A DNA stretch of 64,000 nt from the NCBI GenBank assembly GCA_029781975.1, contig JAKOVQ010000003.1, positions 252,034 through 316,033 of the forward strand. The letters run 5' to 3'. Below, in pieces: positions 8,148 through 17,055 of this stretch (the first letter of the stretch is position 1; every line of letters begins with the position of its first letter). The DNA is from Acidobacteriota bacterium (GTDB lineage: Bacteria; Acidobacteriota; Thermoanaerobaculia; UBA5066). Under the pieces are notes generated by a model that was not told the origin of the DNA, searched no databases, and saw only the letters and a program-made list of their open reading frames with translations. Made by a program: the position numbers and the translations under genes.

Positions 8148-8148
<1 letters not shown>
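7078..8148 (-). CDS. hypE: [NiFe] hydrogenase maturation protein HypE
   Basis: 356 residues, a PurM/ThiL-like AIR-synthase fold protein. With HypF it makes the protein-bound thiocyanate that becomes the CN ligand of the NiFe(CN)2CO centre. Visible marks are LLAHGGGGRMSQRLI at the N-terminus, ISTDSYVI, GTVNDLAMCGAQPLALT, GDTKVVDRG, LRDPTRGGVASVLNE and the hallmark C-terminal PRIC, whose terminal Cys356 is carbamoylated. The start overlaps the hypD stop (TGATG), so translation is coupled. No hydrogenase structural gene or hypA, hypB or hypF lies in the window. Confidence 0.95.
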
Positions 8149-9233
<1,085 letters not shown>

Positions 9234-9243
9234 CCGCCGGGCC

Positions 9244-9507
9244 TCAGCCCGCCCGGGGGGGCGGCGGCTCCAGCCCTTCGAGCTCGCCCATCTGCCGGAG
9301 GGCGTCGAAGACCTCGCGCGCGTGGTCCTCGTCGATCCTGCTGATCGCGAACCCCACGTGGACGAGGACGTAGTCGCCCACCTGCACCTCGGGGGTGTAG
9401 GCGAGGCAGACCTCCTTCGTGATGCCGCCGAAGCTGACGAGGCCCATCGTCATCCCCACCGGGTTCTCTTCCACGCGGACGACCTGTCCGGGCACGCCGA
9501 GGCACAT
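9244..9507 (-). CDS. hypC: [NiFe] hydrogenase maturation chaperone HypC
   Basis: 87 residues. It starts MCLGVPGQV; Cys2, exposed after Met removal, binds the iron centre and HypD, so the ATG at 9507 is the correct start, not the GTG 9 nt upstream. GGGGGTGG lies about 7 nt before the ATG. The remaining OB-fold matches the family ([36 protein letters not shown]). A Pro-rich tail (EPPPPRAG) ends the protein. First gene of a tight hypCDE unit. Confidence 0.95.
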   Translation of the reverse strand: MCLGVPGQVVRVEENPVGMTMGLVSFGGITKEVCLAYTPEVQVGDYVLVHVGFAISRIDEDHAREVFDALRQMGELEGLEPPPPRAG

Positions 9508-9547
9508 CGGATCCACCCCCGGGCCGAGTATAGGTCCGGGGCCGGCG

Positions 9548-10207
9548 TCACCCGTGCGGCCGGAAGCCCTGCCTCACGGCCCACTGCCAGATCGGGTCCC
9601 AGACGTGGTAGAGGCAGGGGACCCCCTCGACCTCCTCCTCCTCGAGGCCTCCCGGGAAGCGGGTCGCCGTCAGCCGCTCGATGGCGCCGCGCGCCGCCTC
9701 GCGGACGATCAGCCACTCGCGGCGGTCCTCCTCGCTCGCCTCGTGGTACGGGTCGACCCCGAGCGGCAGGAGGCTCTCGACGTTCCGGGGGTTCCGCTCG
9801 GCGTCGAGGATCCGGACGGCCTGGAGGCGGTTCCGTCCCGAGGGGTCCGAGAGGAACTCGCGGACGGCGACCGAGAGGTCCCTCGGGTCGAAGTAGGCGT
9901 AGGCCATCAGGGCGTCGCAGCGGACGCCGGCGTCGGCGTCGAGGAGGAGGTCGCGGATCCGCCCCTCGAGCGGCCGGAAGGGGTCGAGGCGGGCCGGGCT
10001 CTCGTCCTGGAGGCCCGCGAAGACGAAGAGGGCGGCACGCCGCGTCTCGGCGTCCTCGTGGACCAGCGCCTCCGCGACGAGGCCGACGGTCTCGTCGTCG
10101 AGCGGCGCGCGGACGATGGAGTCGAAGTGGAGGACGTCCCCCTCCGAGGCGAACGGCGCGATCTTGGCGGTCAGCCGCTCGTAGACGTGGCGATTCGAAT
10201 CCGTCAT
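9548..10207 (-). CDS. HEAT-like repeat protein of unknown function
   Basis: 219 residues from the ATG at 10207, which overlaps the lipB stop as ATGA. Paired helices of HEAT type are seen through the middle (LVAEALVHEDAETRRAALFVFAGLQ, IRDLLLDADAGVRCDALMAYAYFDP, VREFLSDPSGRNRLQAVRILDAE). The C-terminus is acidic, then Trp-rich (HVWDPIWQWAVRQGF). No signal peptide or membrane segment. HEAT folds usually bind partner proteins; its partner is not evident. It is translationally coupled to lipB and about 40 bp before hypC. Confidence 0.7.
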   Translation of the reverse strand: MTDSNRHVYERLTAKIAPFASEGDVLHFDSIVRAPLDDETVGLVAEALVHEDAETRRAALFVFAGLQDESPARLDPFRPLEGRIRDLLLDADAGVRCDALMAYAYFDPRDLSVAVREFLSDPSGRNRLQAVRILDAERNPRNVESLLPLGVDPYHEASEEDRREWLIVREAARGAIERLTATRFPGGLEEEEVEGVPCLYHVWDPIWQWAVRQGFRPHG

Positions 10208-10923
10208 GTCGCACCTCCCGTCGTGGCGGTCCCGGCGAGGGCTTCGTCCCCCGCCGGCCCGGGCTCCCGGTCGAAGACGTCCGAGAAACAGGTCACGAAG
10301 GTCCGGGCGACGTCCGCGACCGAGGGCGGCGGGACGCCAGGCCGGAGCTTCTGGATCGAGGTGACGCCGCCGTCCCGGATCCCGCACGGGGTGAATAGCG
10401 AGAAGCGGGCCAGGTCGGTCGTGACGTTCAGGGCGACGCCGTGGGTCGTCACCCAGCTCGAGAGGTGGATCCCGATGGCGGCCAGCTTGTCGTTCCCGAC
10501 CCAGACGGACGACCAGCGCTCGGCGACGCTGCTCCGCCCGGCCTCGATGCCGTACGCCCGGACGGTGAGGATCAGGACCTCCTCGAGGTTCCTCACGTAG
10601 CGCCGCACGTCGGTCTCTCCGTGGGAGAGGTCGAGGACCGGGTAGGCGACGAGCTGGCCCGGACCGTGGAACGTCAGCTTGCCGCCGCGGTCGCTCGGGC
10701 GGACGGCCACCCCCAGCGTCGCGAGCTGCTCCGCCGGGAGGTGGAGGTCGCCGGTGCCCGCGTTCCGGCCGAGGGTGATGACGTCACGGTGCTCGAGGAG
10801 GAAGAGCGTTTCGCGCCCGCCCGCCCGGACCCGGTCGGCGGCCCGCCGCTGGAACTCCCAGACCTCGTCGTAGTCGCGGGGACCCGAGGGGAGGAGGGAG
10901 ACGACCTCGAACGGACGGCGCAT
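10204..10923 (-). CDS. lipB: Octanoyltransferase (lipoyl(octanoyl) transferase) LipB
   Basis: 239 residues. LipB moves octanoyl from acyl carrier protein to the lipoyl-domain lysine of 2-oxo acid dehydrogenases and GcvH; LipA then adds sulfur. Motifs: DVITLGRNA, RGGKLTFHGPGQLVAYPVLDL, KLAAIGIHLSSWVTTHGVALNV, and FTPCGIRDGGVTSI with the catalytic Cys. The C-terminus has about 25 low-complexity residues. A lipoylated E2 gene lies upstream on the same strand, a sensible partner. TAGAAT ends 5 nt before the ATG and there is no Shine-Dalgarno, so it likely has its own leaderless transcript. Confidence 0.95.
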   Translation of the reverse strand: MRRPFEVVSLLPSGPRDYDEVWEFQRRAADRVRAGGRETLFLLEHRDVITLGRNAGTGDLHLPAEQLATLGVAVRPSDRGGKLTFHGPGQLVAYPVLDLSHGETDVRRYVRNLEEVLILTVRAYGIEAGRSSVAERWSSVWVGNDKLAAIGIHLSSWVTTHGVALNVTTDLARFSLFTPCGIRDGGVTSIQKLRPGVPPPSVADVARTFVTCFSDVFDREPGPAGDEALAGTATTGGAT

Positions 10924-10928
10924 TCCCG

Positions 10929-10934
10929 ATTCTA
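10929..10934 (-). promoter_or_regulatory. Candidate -10 box of lipB
   Basis: TAGAAT on the minus strand is separated from the lipB ATG by only CGGGA. Transcription would start at or next to the A of the start codon. No clear -35 box. Confidence 0.45.
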
Positions 10935-10984
10935 TCCGGTTCCCGATCGGCGCGGCGGCGGTGGAGGCCCCTCCGGGGCGGGCA

Positions 10985-12553
10985 TCACCCCAGGAAGTAG
11001 CAGGCCGCGAGGAGTCGCGAGAGGCTCTTGTCGATCTGGTCGGGGAGCTGCCGGGCCGCCTCCTCGGGCGGGAGGGGCTTGCCGTCCACCTCGATCCGGA
11101 GGCGCCCCGACTCGACCTCGGGCGCGGCGGCGCGCAGGACGTCGCGCCTCGACGCGGTCCCGTCGAGCCGCGCGAGGACGAACCGGTCGACGGGGAGGAG
11201 GTCGATCGACTGGTGGAGGAGGTTCGTCACCAGCTCCTTGCGCGACGCCTGGTAGCGCGCGATCCGGGAGGCCGCCGGGCGCTCGGGGAGGTCGCGCGCG
11301 ATCCGGTCCTCGACGAGGTGGAGCGAGACGATCTGGGCGTTCAGGCTCATCAGGAGGAGGCGCGCCGTCACCTCCACCGGGGGGCCGTCGTCGCCGGCGC
11401 CGGGGAGGCCGCGGGAAATTGGCGCGAGGGCGTGCCGGATCTCCTCGAGGCCGAGCGTCCGGGGCCAGGCGTCGAAGAGCGCCCCGAGCATCGTCTTCAC
11501 GAACGGGTCGGGCGTGGAGAGCGAGAGGCCCGAGCCGCCCACGAAGACCCCTTCCTCGGTGGAGTCGAGGGCGAAGTCCGGCGAGGCGGGGCGGACCCGC
11601 GTCCGGAAGCGGACCGTCTTCAGAGCGGCGAGGGTGGGCCCGTCGCGGAACGTCGCGTCCGCCTTGACGAGGAGGCTCCGGCGGAAGCGGCAGTTCCGGA
11701 TGAAGTCGAGGTACTGCTCGCGCTCGATCCGGTCGAGGCCGTAGCCGTCGAGGGTCTTCCAGACCTCCGGGGGGAGGATCTCGTCGCGGCTCCCGAACCA
11801 CTCCTCGGCGAGGTACTGGAGGCCGTGGGCGGCCGCCTGCTCGACGAACTGGTGGAAGTAGACGGGCTGGTTGATCTCCTCGAGCGGGTCGTGGAGGAGG
11901 TACCAGTCCTGCGCGTCCCTCACGAAGTCGGCCTGGTCCTCGAGGAGGATCGACCAGACGTCCTTCCGCGGGGCGGCCGCCTCGGCGAGGAACGGCATCA
12001 GCTCCCTCACGCGCCGGAGCTTCTCCGCCGGGTCCGAGACCTTCCGGAGGTGGTACAGCATCATCTCCCGGAAGGGGAGCGTGAGGTGGGCGCCGGGGAA
12101 GGTGCTGTAGCTCACGAACGCGACGCCGTTCGGCGCGAGGTTCCGCGAGCAGACCTCGAGGATCTTCTGCTGGACGAACGGCGGGACCCAGCTGTAGAGC
12201 CCGTGGACGATGACGTAGTCGAAGGTGCCGAAGGAGTCGTCGAGGGTCGTGACGTCGCGGGCCAGGAGCTCGACGTTGCCGATGCCGAGCTCCTTCGCGA
12301 TCCCCTGCCCTTCCTCGATCTGCCGGGCCGAGAGGTCGACGCCGACGAACGTCGCCCGGGGGAGGAGCTCGGCCATCGGGATCAGGTTCGCGCCGCGGGC
12401 GCAGCCGAGCTCGAGGACGCGGGCCGTCTCGACGGGTGGGGGGTCGAGCCCCCGGAGGATCGCGGGCCCGGCGAGCCTTTCGGGGTGGGCGAAGGAGAAC
12501 GACCCGGTGAGGTAGGGGACCTCGTCGTAGGCCGTCGGCATCAGTTCCTTCAC
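10985..12553 (-). CDS. Class I SAM methyltransferase with methyltransferase-regulatory domain (PKMT-like)
   Basis: 522 residues from a GTG at 12553 preceded by GAGGAGGGAAC. The N-terminal Rossmann methyltransferase has ARVLELGCARGANLIPMA (SAM motif I), FVGVDLSARQIEEG and FDYVIVHGLYSWVP. It is followed by a middle domain like PF10119 (methyltransferase regulatory), for example WSILLEDQADFVRDAQDWYLLHDPLEEINQPVYFHQF, and a C-terminal helical part with RLDGTASRRDVL. The same architecture occurs in rickettsial protein-lysine methyltransferases acting on outer membrane proteins, but the target here is unknown. It is not tightly linked to lipB (about 60 bp) or E2 (about 80 bp). Confidence 0.8.
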   Translation of the reverse strand: MKELMPTAYDEVPYLTGSFSFAHPERLAGPAILRGLDPPPVETARVLELGCARGANLIPMAELLPRATFVGVDLSARQIEEGQGIAKELGIGNVELLARDVTTLDDSFGTFDYVIVHGLYSWVPPFVQQKILEVCSRNLAPNGVAFVSYSTFPGAHLTLPFREMMLYHLRKVSDPAEKLRRVRELMPFLAEAAAPRKDVWSILLEDQADFVRDAQDWYLLHDPLEEINQPVYFHQFVEQAAAHGLQYLAEEWFGSRDEILPPEVWKTLDGYGLDRIEREQYLDFIRNCRFRRSLLVKADATFRDGPTLAALKTVRFRTRVRPASPDFALDSTEEGVFVGGSGLSLSTPDPFVKTMLGALFDAWPRTLGLEEIRHALAPISRGLPGAGDDGPPVEVTARLLLMSLNAQIVSLHLVEDRIARDLPERPAASRIARYQASRKELVTNLLHQSIDLLPVDRFVLARLDGTASRRDVLRAAAPEVESGRLRIEVDGKPLPPEEAARQLPDQIDKSLSRLLAACYFLG

Positions 12554-12573
12554 GTTCCCTCCTCCTGCACGAG

Positions 12574-12600
12574 CGCCCGGGCCGCGGGGCGGCCCGGGCG
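12574..12600. terminator. Perfect 11-bp hairpin between E2 and methyltransferase genes
   Basis: CGCCCGGGCCG (12574-12584) pairs completely with CGGCCCGGGCG (12590-12600) around CGGGG. It lies just after the E2 stop in the direction of transcription. There is no U-tract, so it may be a Rho-independent-like pause or an mRNA 3'-end stabiliser rather than a classical terminator. Confidence 0.5.
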
Positions 12601-12632
12601 TCGGGTCACGGCACGGCGGCGTCGCCGCCCGG

Positions 12633-14117
12633 TCAGTCGAGCTCGGTCCAGCGGCCGTTCTCGAGGGTCGACTTGACGACGTTCATGAAGGCGTCGGCCT
12701 CGGCGCCGTCGATGATCCGGTGGTCGAAGGTGAGCGAGAGGTACCCCATCGTCTTGATGGCGACGGAGTCGGAGCCGTCCGGGAGCTCCACCACCTTGGC
12801 CCGCTTCTCGATGGTCCCGACGCCGAGGATGGCGACCTGCGGCTGGTTGATGATCGGGGTGCCGAAGAGCGAGCCGTAGACGCCGGGGTTGGTGATGGTG
12901 AAGGTCCCGCCCTGGACCTCGTCCGGGAGGAGCTTCTTCGACCGTGCGCGGCCGGCGAGGTCGTTGGCGGCCCGCGCGAGACCGACGAGGGAGAGGTCGT
13001 CGGCGTGCTTGATGACGGGGACGATGAGGCCCCAGTCGAGCGCCACGGCCATCCCGAGGTTGATGTCGCGGTGGTAGACCACGTCGTCGCCGACGATCGA
13101 GCAGTTGACGACGGGACGCGCCTTCAGCGCGGCGATCGTCGCGCGGAAGATGAACGGCAGGAACGACAGCTTCGTCCCGTACTGGGCGAAGAAGCGGTCC
13201 TTCGCCCGGTCGCGGATCCGGGCGACGTTCGTGTAGTCGACCTCGAAGACCGTCGAGACGTGGGCGGAGGTCCGCTTGGACTCGACCATCCGCTCGGCGA
13301 TCCGCTTGCGCATCGGAGACATCGGCTCGACCGCGACGTTCGCCCCGGCGGGGAACGCGATGACGGGCGCCGCGGGGGGCGCCAGCCGCGCCGCCTCGGC
13401 GGGGACGACGACCGGCGCAGGGGCGGGCGCCGGCGCGAGGGCGCCCGCGGCCGGGGCGGCCGAAGCGGCCGGAGCCGGGGCCGCGACGGAAGCCGCGGGC
13501 ACGGCGGGAGCGGCCGGCTTCTCGGCGAAGGCGAGGATGTCCGACTTCGTCACCCGGCCCGAGAGCCCCGTTCCGGGGACCTGCGAGAGGTCGATCCCCT
13601 TCTCGGCCGCGATGTTCCTCACGACGGGGGTCGAGCGGCGCTTGAGGAGGTCCTCGCGGCTCTCGCCGGGCTGGGGCGGAACGGAGGCCGGCAGGGTGGC
13701 GGCGGATGGGGGGGCGGCCGGAGCCGCCGCCGCAGGGGCCGGAGCGGGCGCAGCGGCGGGGGCGGCCGGGGCCGCCGCGGGCGGTGGTGCGGGCGCTAAG
13801 GCTGCCGCTGCCGCGGCAGGGGCGGGCGCAGCCGGGACCGCCGCGGGCGCGGGAGCCGCGCCGGCCCCGGTCGCCTCGCCGGCCTCGCCGATCTTCGCGA
13901 CGACGGTGTTGATCGGGACGGTCTGCCCCTCGCCGACGACGATTTCGAGGAGGACCCCGGCGGCGGGGGAGGGGATCTCGGCGTCGACCTTGTCGGTGGA
14001 GATCTCGAAGAGGGGCTCGTCGCGCTTGACGGTCTCGCCGACCTTCTTGATCCAGCGGGTCAGGGTCCCCTCGGCGATCGACTCGCCCATCTGCGGCATG
14101 ATGACGTTGGTCGGCAT
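12633..14117 (-). CDS. Dihydrolipoamide acyltransferase (E2) of a 2-oxo acid dehydrogenase complex
   Basis: 494 residues. The lipoyl domain is at 1-78, with the lipoylated Lys in FEISTDKVDAEIPS. A long flexible Ala/Pro linker precedes the peripheral-subunit-binding domain (TPVVRNIAAEKGIDLSQVPGTGLSGRVTKSDIL), then a second Ala/Pro linker. The catalytic acetyltransferase domain occupies about the last 230 residues, with RMVESKRTSAHVSTVFEVDYT and the active-site DHRIIDGAEADAF (HxxxDG). The 24-mer or 60-mer core transfers acyl groups to CoA. With E1alpha and E1beta upstream this forms a BCKDH- or PDH-like complex; no E3 gene is in the window. The substrate cannot be fixed from sequence. Confidence 0.93.
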   Translation of the reverse strand: MPTNVIMPQMGESIAEGTLTRWIKKVGETVKRDEPLFEISTDKVDAEIPSPAAGVLLEIVVGEGQTVPINTVVAKIGEAGEATGAGAAPAPAAVPAAPAPAAAAAALAPAPPPAAAPAAPAAAPAPAPAAAAPAAPPSAATLPASVPPQPGESREDLLKRRSTPVVRNIAAEKGIDLSQVPGTGLSGRVTKSDILAFAEKPAAPAVPAASVAAPAPAASAAPAAGALAPAPAPAPVVVPAEAARLAPPAAPVIAFPAGANVAVEPMSPMRKRIAERMVESKRTSAHVSTVFEVDYTNVARIRDRAKDRFFAQYGTKLSFLPFIFRATIAALKARPVVNCSIVGDDVVYHRDINLGMAVALDWGLIVPVIKHADDLSLVGLARAANDLAGRARSKKLLPDEVQGGTFTITNPGVYGSLFGTPIINQPQVAILGVGTIEKRAKVVELPDGSDSVAIKTMGYLSLTFDHRIIDGAEADAFMNVVKSTLENGRWTELD

Positions 14118-14147
14118 GGCGTTCTCTCCGGTTCTTCCCTGGTCGGG

Positions 14148-15146
14148 TCAGTAGGCCGCGAGTCTACGCGCGGCCGAAAGGACGGTCTTGACGTTGGGGA
14201 GGAAGGCCTCCTCCAGCGTGGGGGAGTAGGGGATCGAGGTGTCGGGGGCCGTGACGCGCAGGAGCGGCGCGTCGAGCCACTCGAAGGCCTTCTCGGCGAG
14301 CGTCGCCACCACCTCGGCGCCGATCCCGAGGGTCCGGGTGTCCTCGTGGAGGACGAGGGCCCGTGACGTCTTCGCGACCGACGCCAGGACGGTCTCCTCG
14401 TCGAGCGGGAGGAGCGTCCTCAGGTCGACGACCTCCGCCTCGATCCCCTCCGCGGCGAGGACCTCCGCCGCCTCGAGGGCGACGTGGAGCTGGGCGCCGT
14501 AGGTGACGATGGAGAGGTGCCTCCCCGGGCGGCGGACGACGGCCTTCCCGATCGGGACGGTGTAGTCGCCGGACGGGAGGACCTCCTTGACGCGCCGGTA
14601 GAGGAACTTGTGCTCGAGGAAGATCACCGGGTCGTCGTCGCGGATGGCCGCTTTCAGGAGCCCCTTGGCGTCGTGCGCGGTGGCGGGGGCGACGACCTTC
14701 AGCCCCGGCGTGTGGACGAAGTAGGCCTCGGGGCTCTGCGAGTGGAACGGGCCGCCGTGGACCCCGGCCCCCGACGGGCCCCTCACCACGAGCGGGACGC
14801 CGACGCCGGTCCTGTAGCGGTTCCGGGCGGCGAAGTTCGTCAGCATGTCGAAGGCGCGCGAGACGAAGTCGATGAACTGCATCTCGGCGACGGGTCGCAG
14901 GCCCCGGATCGCCGCCCCCACGGCCGCCCCGACGATCGCCTCCTCGACGACCGGCGTGTCGATCACCCGTCCCGGCCCGAAGCGGTCGAGGAGCCCGTCG
15001 GTCGCCTTGAACGCCCCGCCGTAGACGCCCACGTCCTCGCCGATGACGATCACCCGCTCGTCCCGCTCCATCTCCTCGAGGAGCGCCTCGCGGATCGCCT
15101 CGACGTAGAAGGTCTCCCCGGCCGCCGTCTTCGGGTGCGCCGTCAC
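14148..15146 (-). CDS. 2-oxo acid dehydrogenase E1 component, beta subunit
   Basis: 332 residues from a GTG at 15146 that overlaps the E1alpha stop (GTGA). Transketolase-like pyrimidine-binding domain: ETFYVEAIREALLEEMERDERVIVIGEDVG, PVVEEAIVGAAVGAAIRGLRPVAEMQF and RTGVGVPLVVRGPSGAGVHGGPFHSQSPE. C-terminal domain: DLRTLLPLDEETVLASVAKTSRALVLHED. It pairs with E1alpha to form the alpha2beta2 TPP enzyme that decarboxylates a 2-oxo acid and reductively acylates E2. The E2 gene follows 30 bp downstream. Confidence 0.93.
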   Translation of the reverse strand: MTAHPKTAAGETFYVEAIREALLEEMERDERVIVIGEDVGVYGGAFKATDGLLDRFGPGRVIDTPVVEEAIVGAAVGAAIRGLRPVAEMQFIDFVSRAFDMLTNFAARNRYRTGVGVPLVVRGPSGAGVHGGPFHSQSPEAYFVHTPGLKVVAPATAHDAKGLLKAAIRDDDPVIFLEHKFLYRRVKEVLPSGDYTVPIGKAVVRRPGRHLSIVTYGAQLHVALEAAEVLAAEGIEAEVVDLRTLLPLDEETVLASVAKTSRALVLHEDTRTLGIGAEVVATLAEKAFEWLDAPLLRVTAPDTSIPYSPTLEEAFLPNVKTVLSAARRLAAY

Positions 15147-16156
15147 GGCAGCCCCCCGACGAAGGTGGCCCGGCGGCGCGCGACGATCTCCTCCTCGTCC
15201 GCCCAGACCCCGCGGAAGTCGCGGTCGGGGGCCGGGAAGGGGGAGGCCTCGGCCGCGGCGACCGCCTCGTCGAGCTCGGCCTCCACCGCGGCGCGGACGG
15301 CCGCCCTCTCCTCCGCGGAGACGGCGCCGCTCGCGTCGAGCGCCGCCTCGAAGCGGGCGATCGGGTCGCGCCGGTGCCACTCGTCGAGCTCGGCGGCGTC
15401 GACGTAGTGCTGCGCGTCGTGCTCGGCGTGCCCCTTGAGGCGGTACGTCTTGCACTCGAGGAGGAAAGGGCCCTTCCCGGCGCGAGCGTGCTCGACGGCG
15501 CGGCGCGCCGCCTCGTGGACCGCGAGGACGTCGTTGCCGTCGACGATCGCCGACGCCACGCCGTAGCCGGGCGCCTTGTCGGCGAGGGTGAGGGCGCCGC
15601 ACTGCTTCTCGAACGGCGTCGAGTAGGCCCACCGGTTGAACTCGAGGACGACGACGAGGGGGAGCTTCTGGACCGCCGCGAAGTTGATCCCCTCGTGGAA
15701 GGCGCCGGTGGAGGTCCCCCCCTCGCCGAGGTAGGTCATCGCGACCGTCCGCTTCCCGAGGGCCCGGTCGGCCAGGACCATCCCGGCCATCACCGGGACG
15801 AGCGTCCCGAGCATCGAGATCGGCGCGTAGAGCCCCTTCCCGGGGATCGAGAAGTGGAGCGTCCCGTCCTTTCCGCCCGACGGCGCCCCGGAGCGCGCCA
15901 TGTGCTGGCAGAGGACCTGGAACGGCGTGACCCCCCTCACGAGCGTCGCCCCGACGTCGCGGATGAGGGGGGCGAGGAGGTCCCCCTCCTCCAGGGCGAA
16001 CGCGGTGCCGACCGCCGTCGCCTCCTGCCCGAGGCAGCGGTAGAGGCCGCCGACGATCTTCCCCTGGCGATAGAGGTTCACCATCCGCTCCTCGAGGAGG
16101 CGGGTCAGGACGAGGAAGCGGTAGAGCGCCTTCTGCTGCTCGGGAGTTGCGGCCAT
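15143..16156 (-). CDS. 2-oxo acid dehydrogenase E1 component, alpha subunit
   Basis: 337 residues. TPP-binding E1alpha fold: LYRCLGQEATAVGTAFALEEGDLLAPLIRDVGA, SGGKDGTLHFSIP, and the TPP/Mg motif GEGGTSTGAFHEGINFAAVQKLPLVVVLEFNRWAYSTP. The usual GDG...NN appears as GEG...FN; Asp to Glu at the metal site is seen in some acetoin and branched-chain relatives. First gene of the E1alpha-E1beta-E2 operon. A GATAAT hexamer lies about 30 nt upstream of the ATG on the minus strand and may be its -10 box. Confidence 0.92.
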   Translation of the reverse strand: MAATPEQQKALYRFLVLTRLLEERMVNLYRQGKIVGGLYRCLGQEATAVGTAFALEEGDLLAPLIRDVGATLVRGVTPFQVLCQHMARSGAPSGGKDGTLHFSIPGKGLYAPISMLGTLVPVMAGMVLADRALGKRTVAMTYLGEGGTSTGAFHEGINFAAVQKLPLVVVLEFNRWAYSTPFEKQCGALTLADKAPGYGVASAIVDGNDVLAVHEAARRAVEHARAGKGPFLLECKTYRLKGHAEHDAQHYVDAAELDEWHRRDPIARFEAALDASGAVSAEERAAVRAAVEAELDEAVAAAEASPFPAPDRDFRGVWADEEEIVARRRATFVGGLP

Positions 16157-16272
16157 GGGGTCGGGCGGACGCCCGTGGGGCGATTATCGGGAAGCGGGGA
16201 GAAGAGCGTCAAACCGCGGCGCAAGGAGCCCCGGGACTCTGGCTGACGTTGGGGTCACTTGTGGAGCTCGGG

Positions 16273-16420
16273 GGTCGCCGCATCGCCTCTCACCTGGAGC
16301 CAGCGAACGCCGAGGGACTGCGGCCGGGGAACGTCGCCGCGTTCACGTTCACCGAGAAGGCGGCCGGGAGCTCGAGGACCGCATCGTGTGCCGGTGCCGG
16401 GAGGAGCACGCCGATTCCGC
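16273..16420 (+). pseudogene. Remnant of a UvrD/Rep-type helicase (motif Ia region)
   Basis: In one frame the DNA reads RRIASHLEPANAEGLRPGNVAAFTFTEKAAG; after a frame change at about 16368 it continues ELEDRIVCRCREEHADS. Joined, this matches the motif Ia region of UvrD/PcrA/AddA helicases (..NI.AFTFTEKAA.ELK.RI). Walker A upstream and all later motifs are absent, and no start codon fits. It looks like a decayed fragment of roughly 50 codons left beside a toxin-antitoxin pair. Confidence 0.6.
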
Positions 16421-16426
16421 TAGACT
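16421..16426 (+). promoter_or_regulatory. Candidate -10 box of the pemI-like antitoxin gene
   Basis: TAGACT lies 9 nt before the ATG at 16436. The same hexamer occurs before the acyl-CoA mutase and rplY genes. No -35 box recognised. Confidence 0.35.
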
Positions 16427-16435
16427 GGGACGGAG

Positions 16436-16648
16436 ATGAGGACCGTTCACGCACAGGTCGATCCGCAGGGGAACCTGAGGCCGGACGAGCCGCTGAAGCT
16501 CCCTCCGGGCGCGCGCGTCGTCCTGACGATCGTCGCCGAGGCGGAAGCGGGAGAGGCAGCCCTTCTGAGCGAGGGAGCCCTTGCCGTCGACTGGGAGCGC
16601 CCCGAGGAAGAGGCGGCGTGGTCACACCTTCGCCCGGCGTCGTCGTAG
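16436..16648 (+). CDS. Antitoxin of a PemK/MazF-type toxin-antitoxin pair
   Basis: 70 residues. The N-terminal beta-rich part (VHAQVDPQGNLRPDEPLKLPPGARVVLTIV) is like small AbrB/DUF104-type antitoxins. The tail ALAVDWERPEEEAAWSHLRP is the short helical toxin-binding segment common in this group. The downstream toxin gene begins 31 bp before this gene ends. Antitoxins of this type usually repress their own promoter. Confidence 0.8.
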   Translation: MRTVHAQVDPQGNLRPDEPLKLPPGARVVLTIVAEAEAGEAALLSEGALAVDWERPEEEAAWSHLRPASS

Positions 16649-16962
16649 TCGTCCGCTTCCCCTTCTCCGATCTGTCGGCTGCCAAGTACCGTCCGGCCGT
16701 CGTCCTGGCTGCGGCCGGGGGACCCGAATGGATCCTCTGCCAGGTAACGAGCAATCCGTACGCCGATACCGATGCGGTGCCGCTGCACGGCGACTCGTTC
16801 GTGTCCGGGGGTCTCGACGGCACGGGCTACGCCCGCCCCGGGAAGGTGTTCACCGCCAGCGAGTCGATCGTCACGGCCCTCGCCGGGCGTCTGAAGCCCG
16901 CAGCGCACCGCGAGATCGTCGAGGCCGTCATCCGGCTCCTGGGGAGAGGCCTCCTGACGTGA
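16618..16962 (+). CDS. PemK/MazF-family mRNA interferase toxin
   Basis: 114 residues from GTG 16618 (GAGGAAGAGG just upstream), overlapping the antitoxin gene. Family marks: VVVVVRFPFSDLSAAKYRPAVVLA, WILCQVTSNPYAD, DSFVSGGLDGTGYARPGKVFTASESIV, and AHREIVEAVIRLLG at the end. PemK/MazF toxins cut mRNA at short specific sequences. The cassette sits in a spacer between the E1-E2 operon and the lysine operon next to a helicase remnant, consistent with horizontal acquisition. Confidence 0.85.
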   Translation: MVTPSPGVVVVVRFPFSDLSAAKYRPAVVLAAAGGPEWILCQVTSNPYADTDAVPLHGDSFVSGGLDGTGYARPGKVFTASESIVTALAGRLKPAAHREIVEAVIRLLGRGLLT

Positions 16963-17020
16963 GGGGGTTCCGAGCGGCGACGTTGCGCGCCCTCTCGCGC
17001 CGAGAACCGGCGACGCTCCC

Positions 17021-17049
17021 TTGACACGCCCCGGAGCCCCCCGTACAGT
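17021..17049 (+). promoter_or_regulatory. Sigma70-type promoter of the lysine operon
   Basis: TTGACA (17021-17026), a 17-bp spacer, then TACAGT (17044-17049). It is the best consensus promoter in the window. Start of transcription is expected near 17056, about 200 nt upstream of asd. Confidence 0.85.
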
Positions 17050-17055
17050 CCGCCG

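Noticed and set aside
13350-13900. Ala/Pro-rich low-complexity stretch as a DNA repeat element
   Set aside because: It is the flexible interdomain linker of the E2 subunit, normal for this protein family.
15143-16156. GEG...FN in E1alpha instead of GDG...NN as evidence for an inactive subunit
   Set aside because: Asp to Glu occurs in related E1alpha groups, and the rest of the TPP site and the intact E1beta and E2 genes argue for an active complex.
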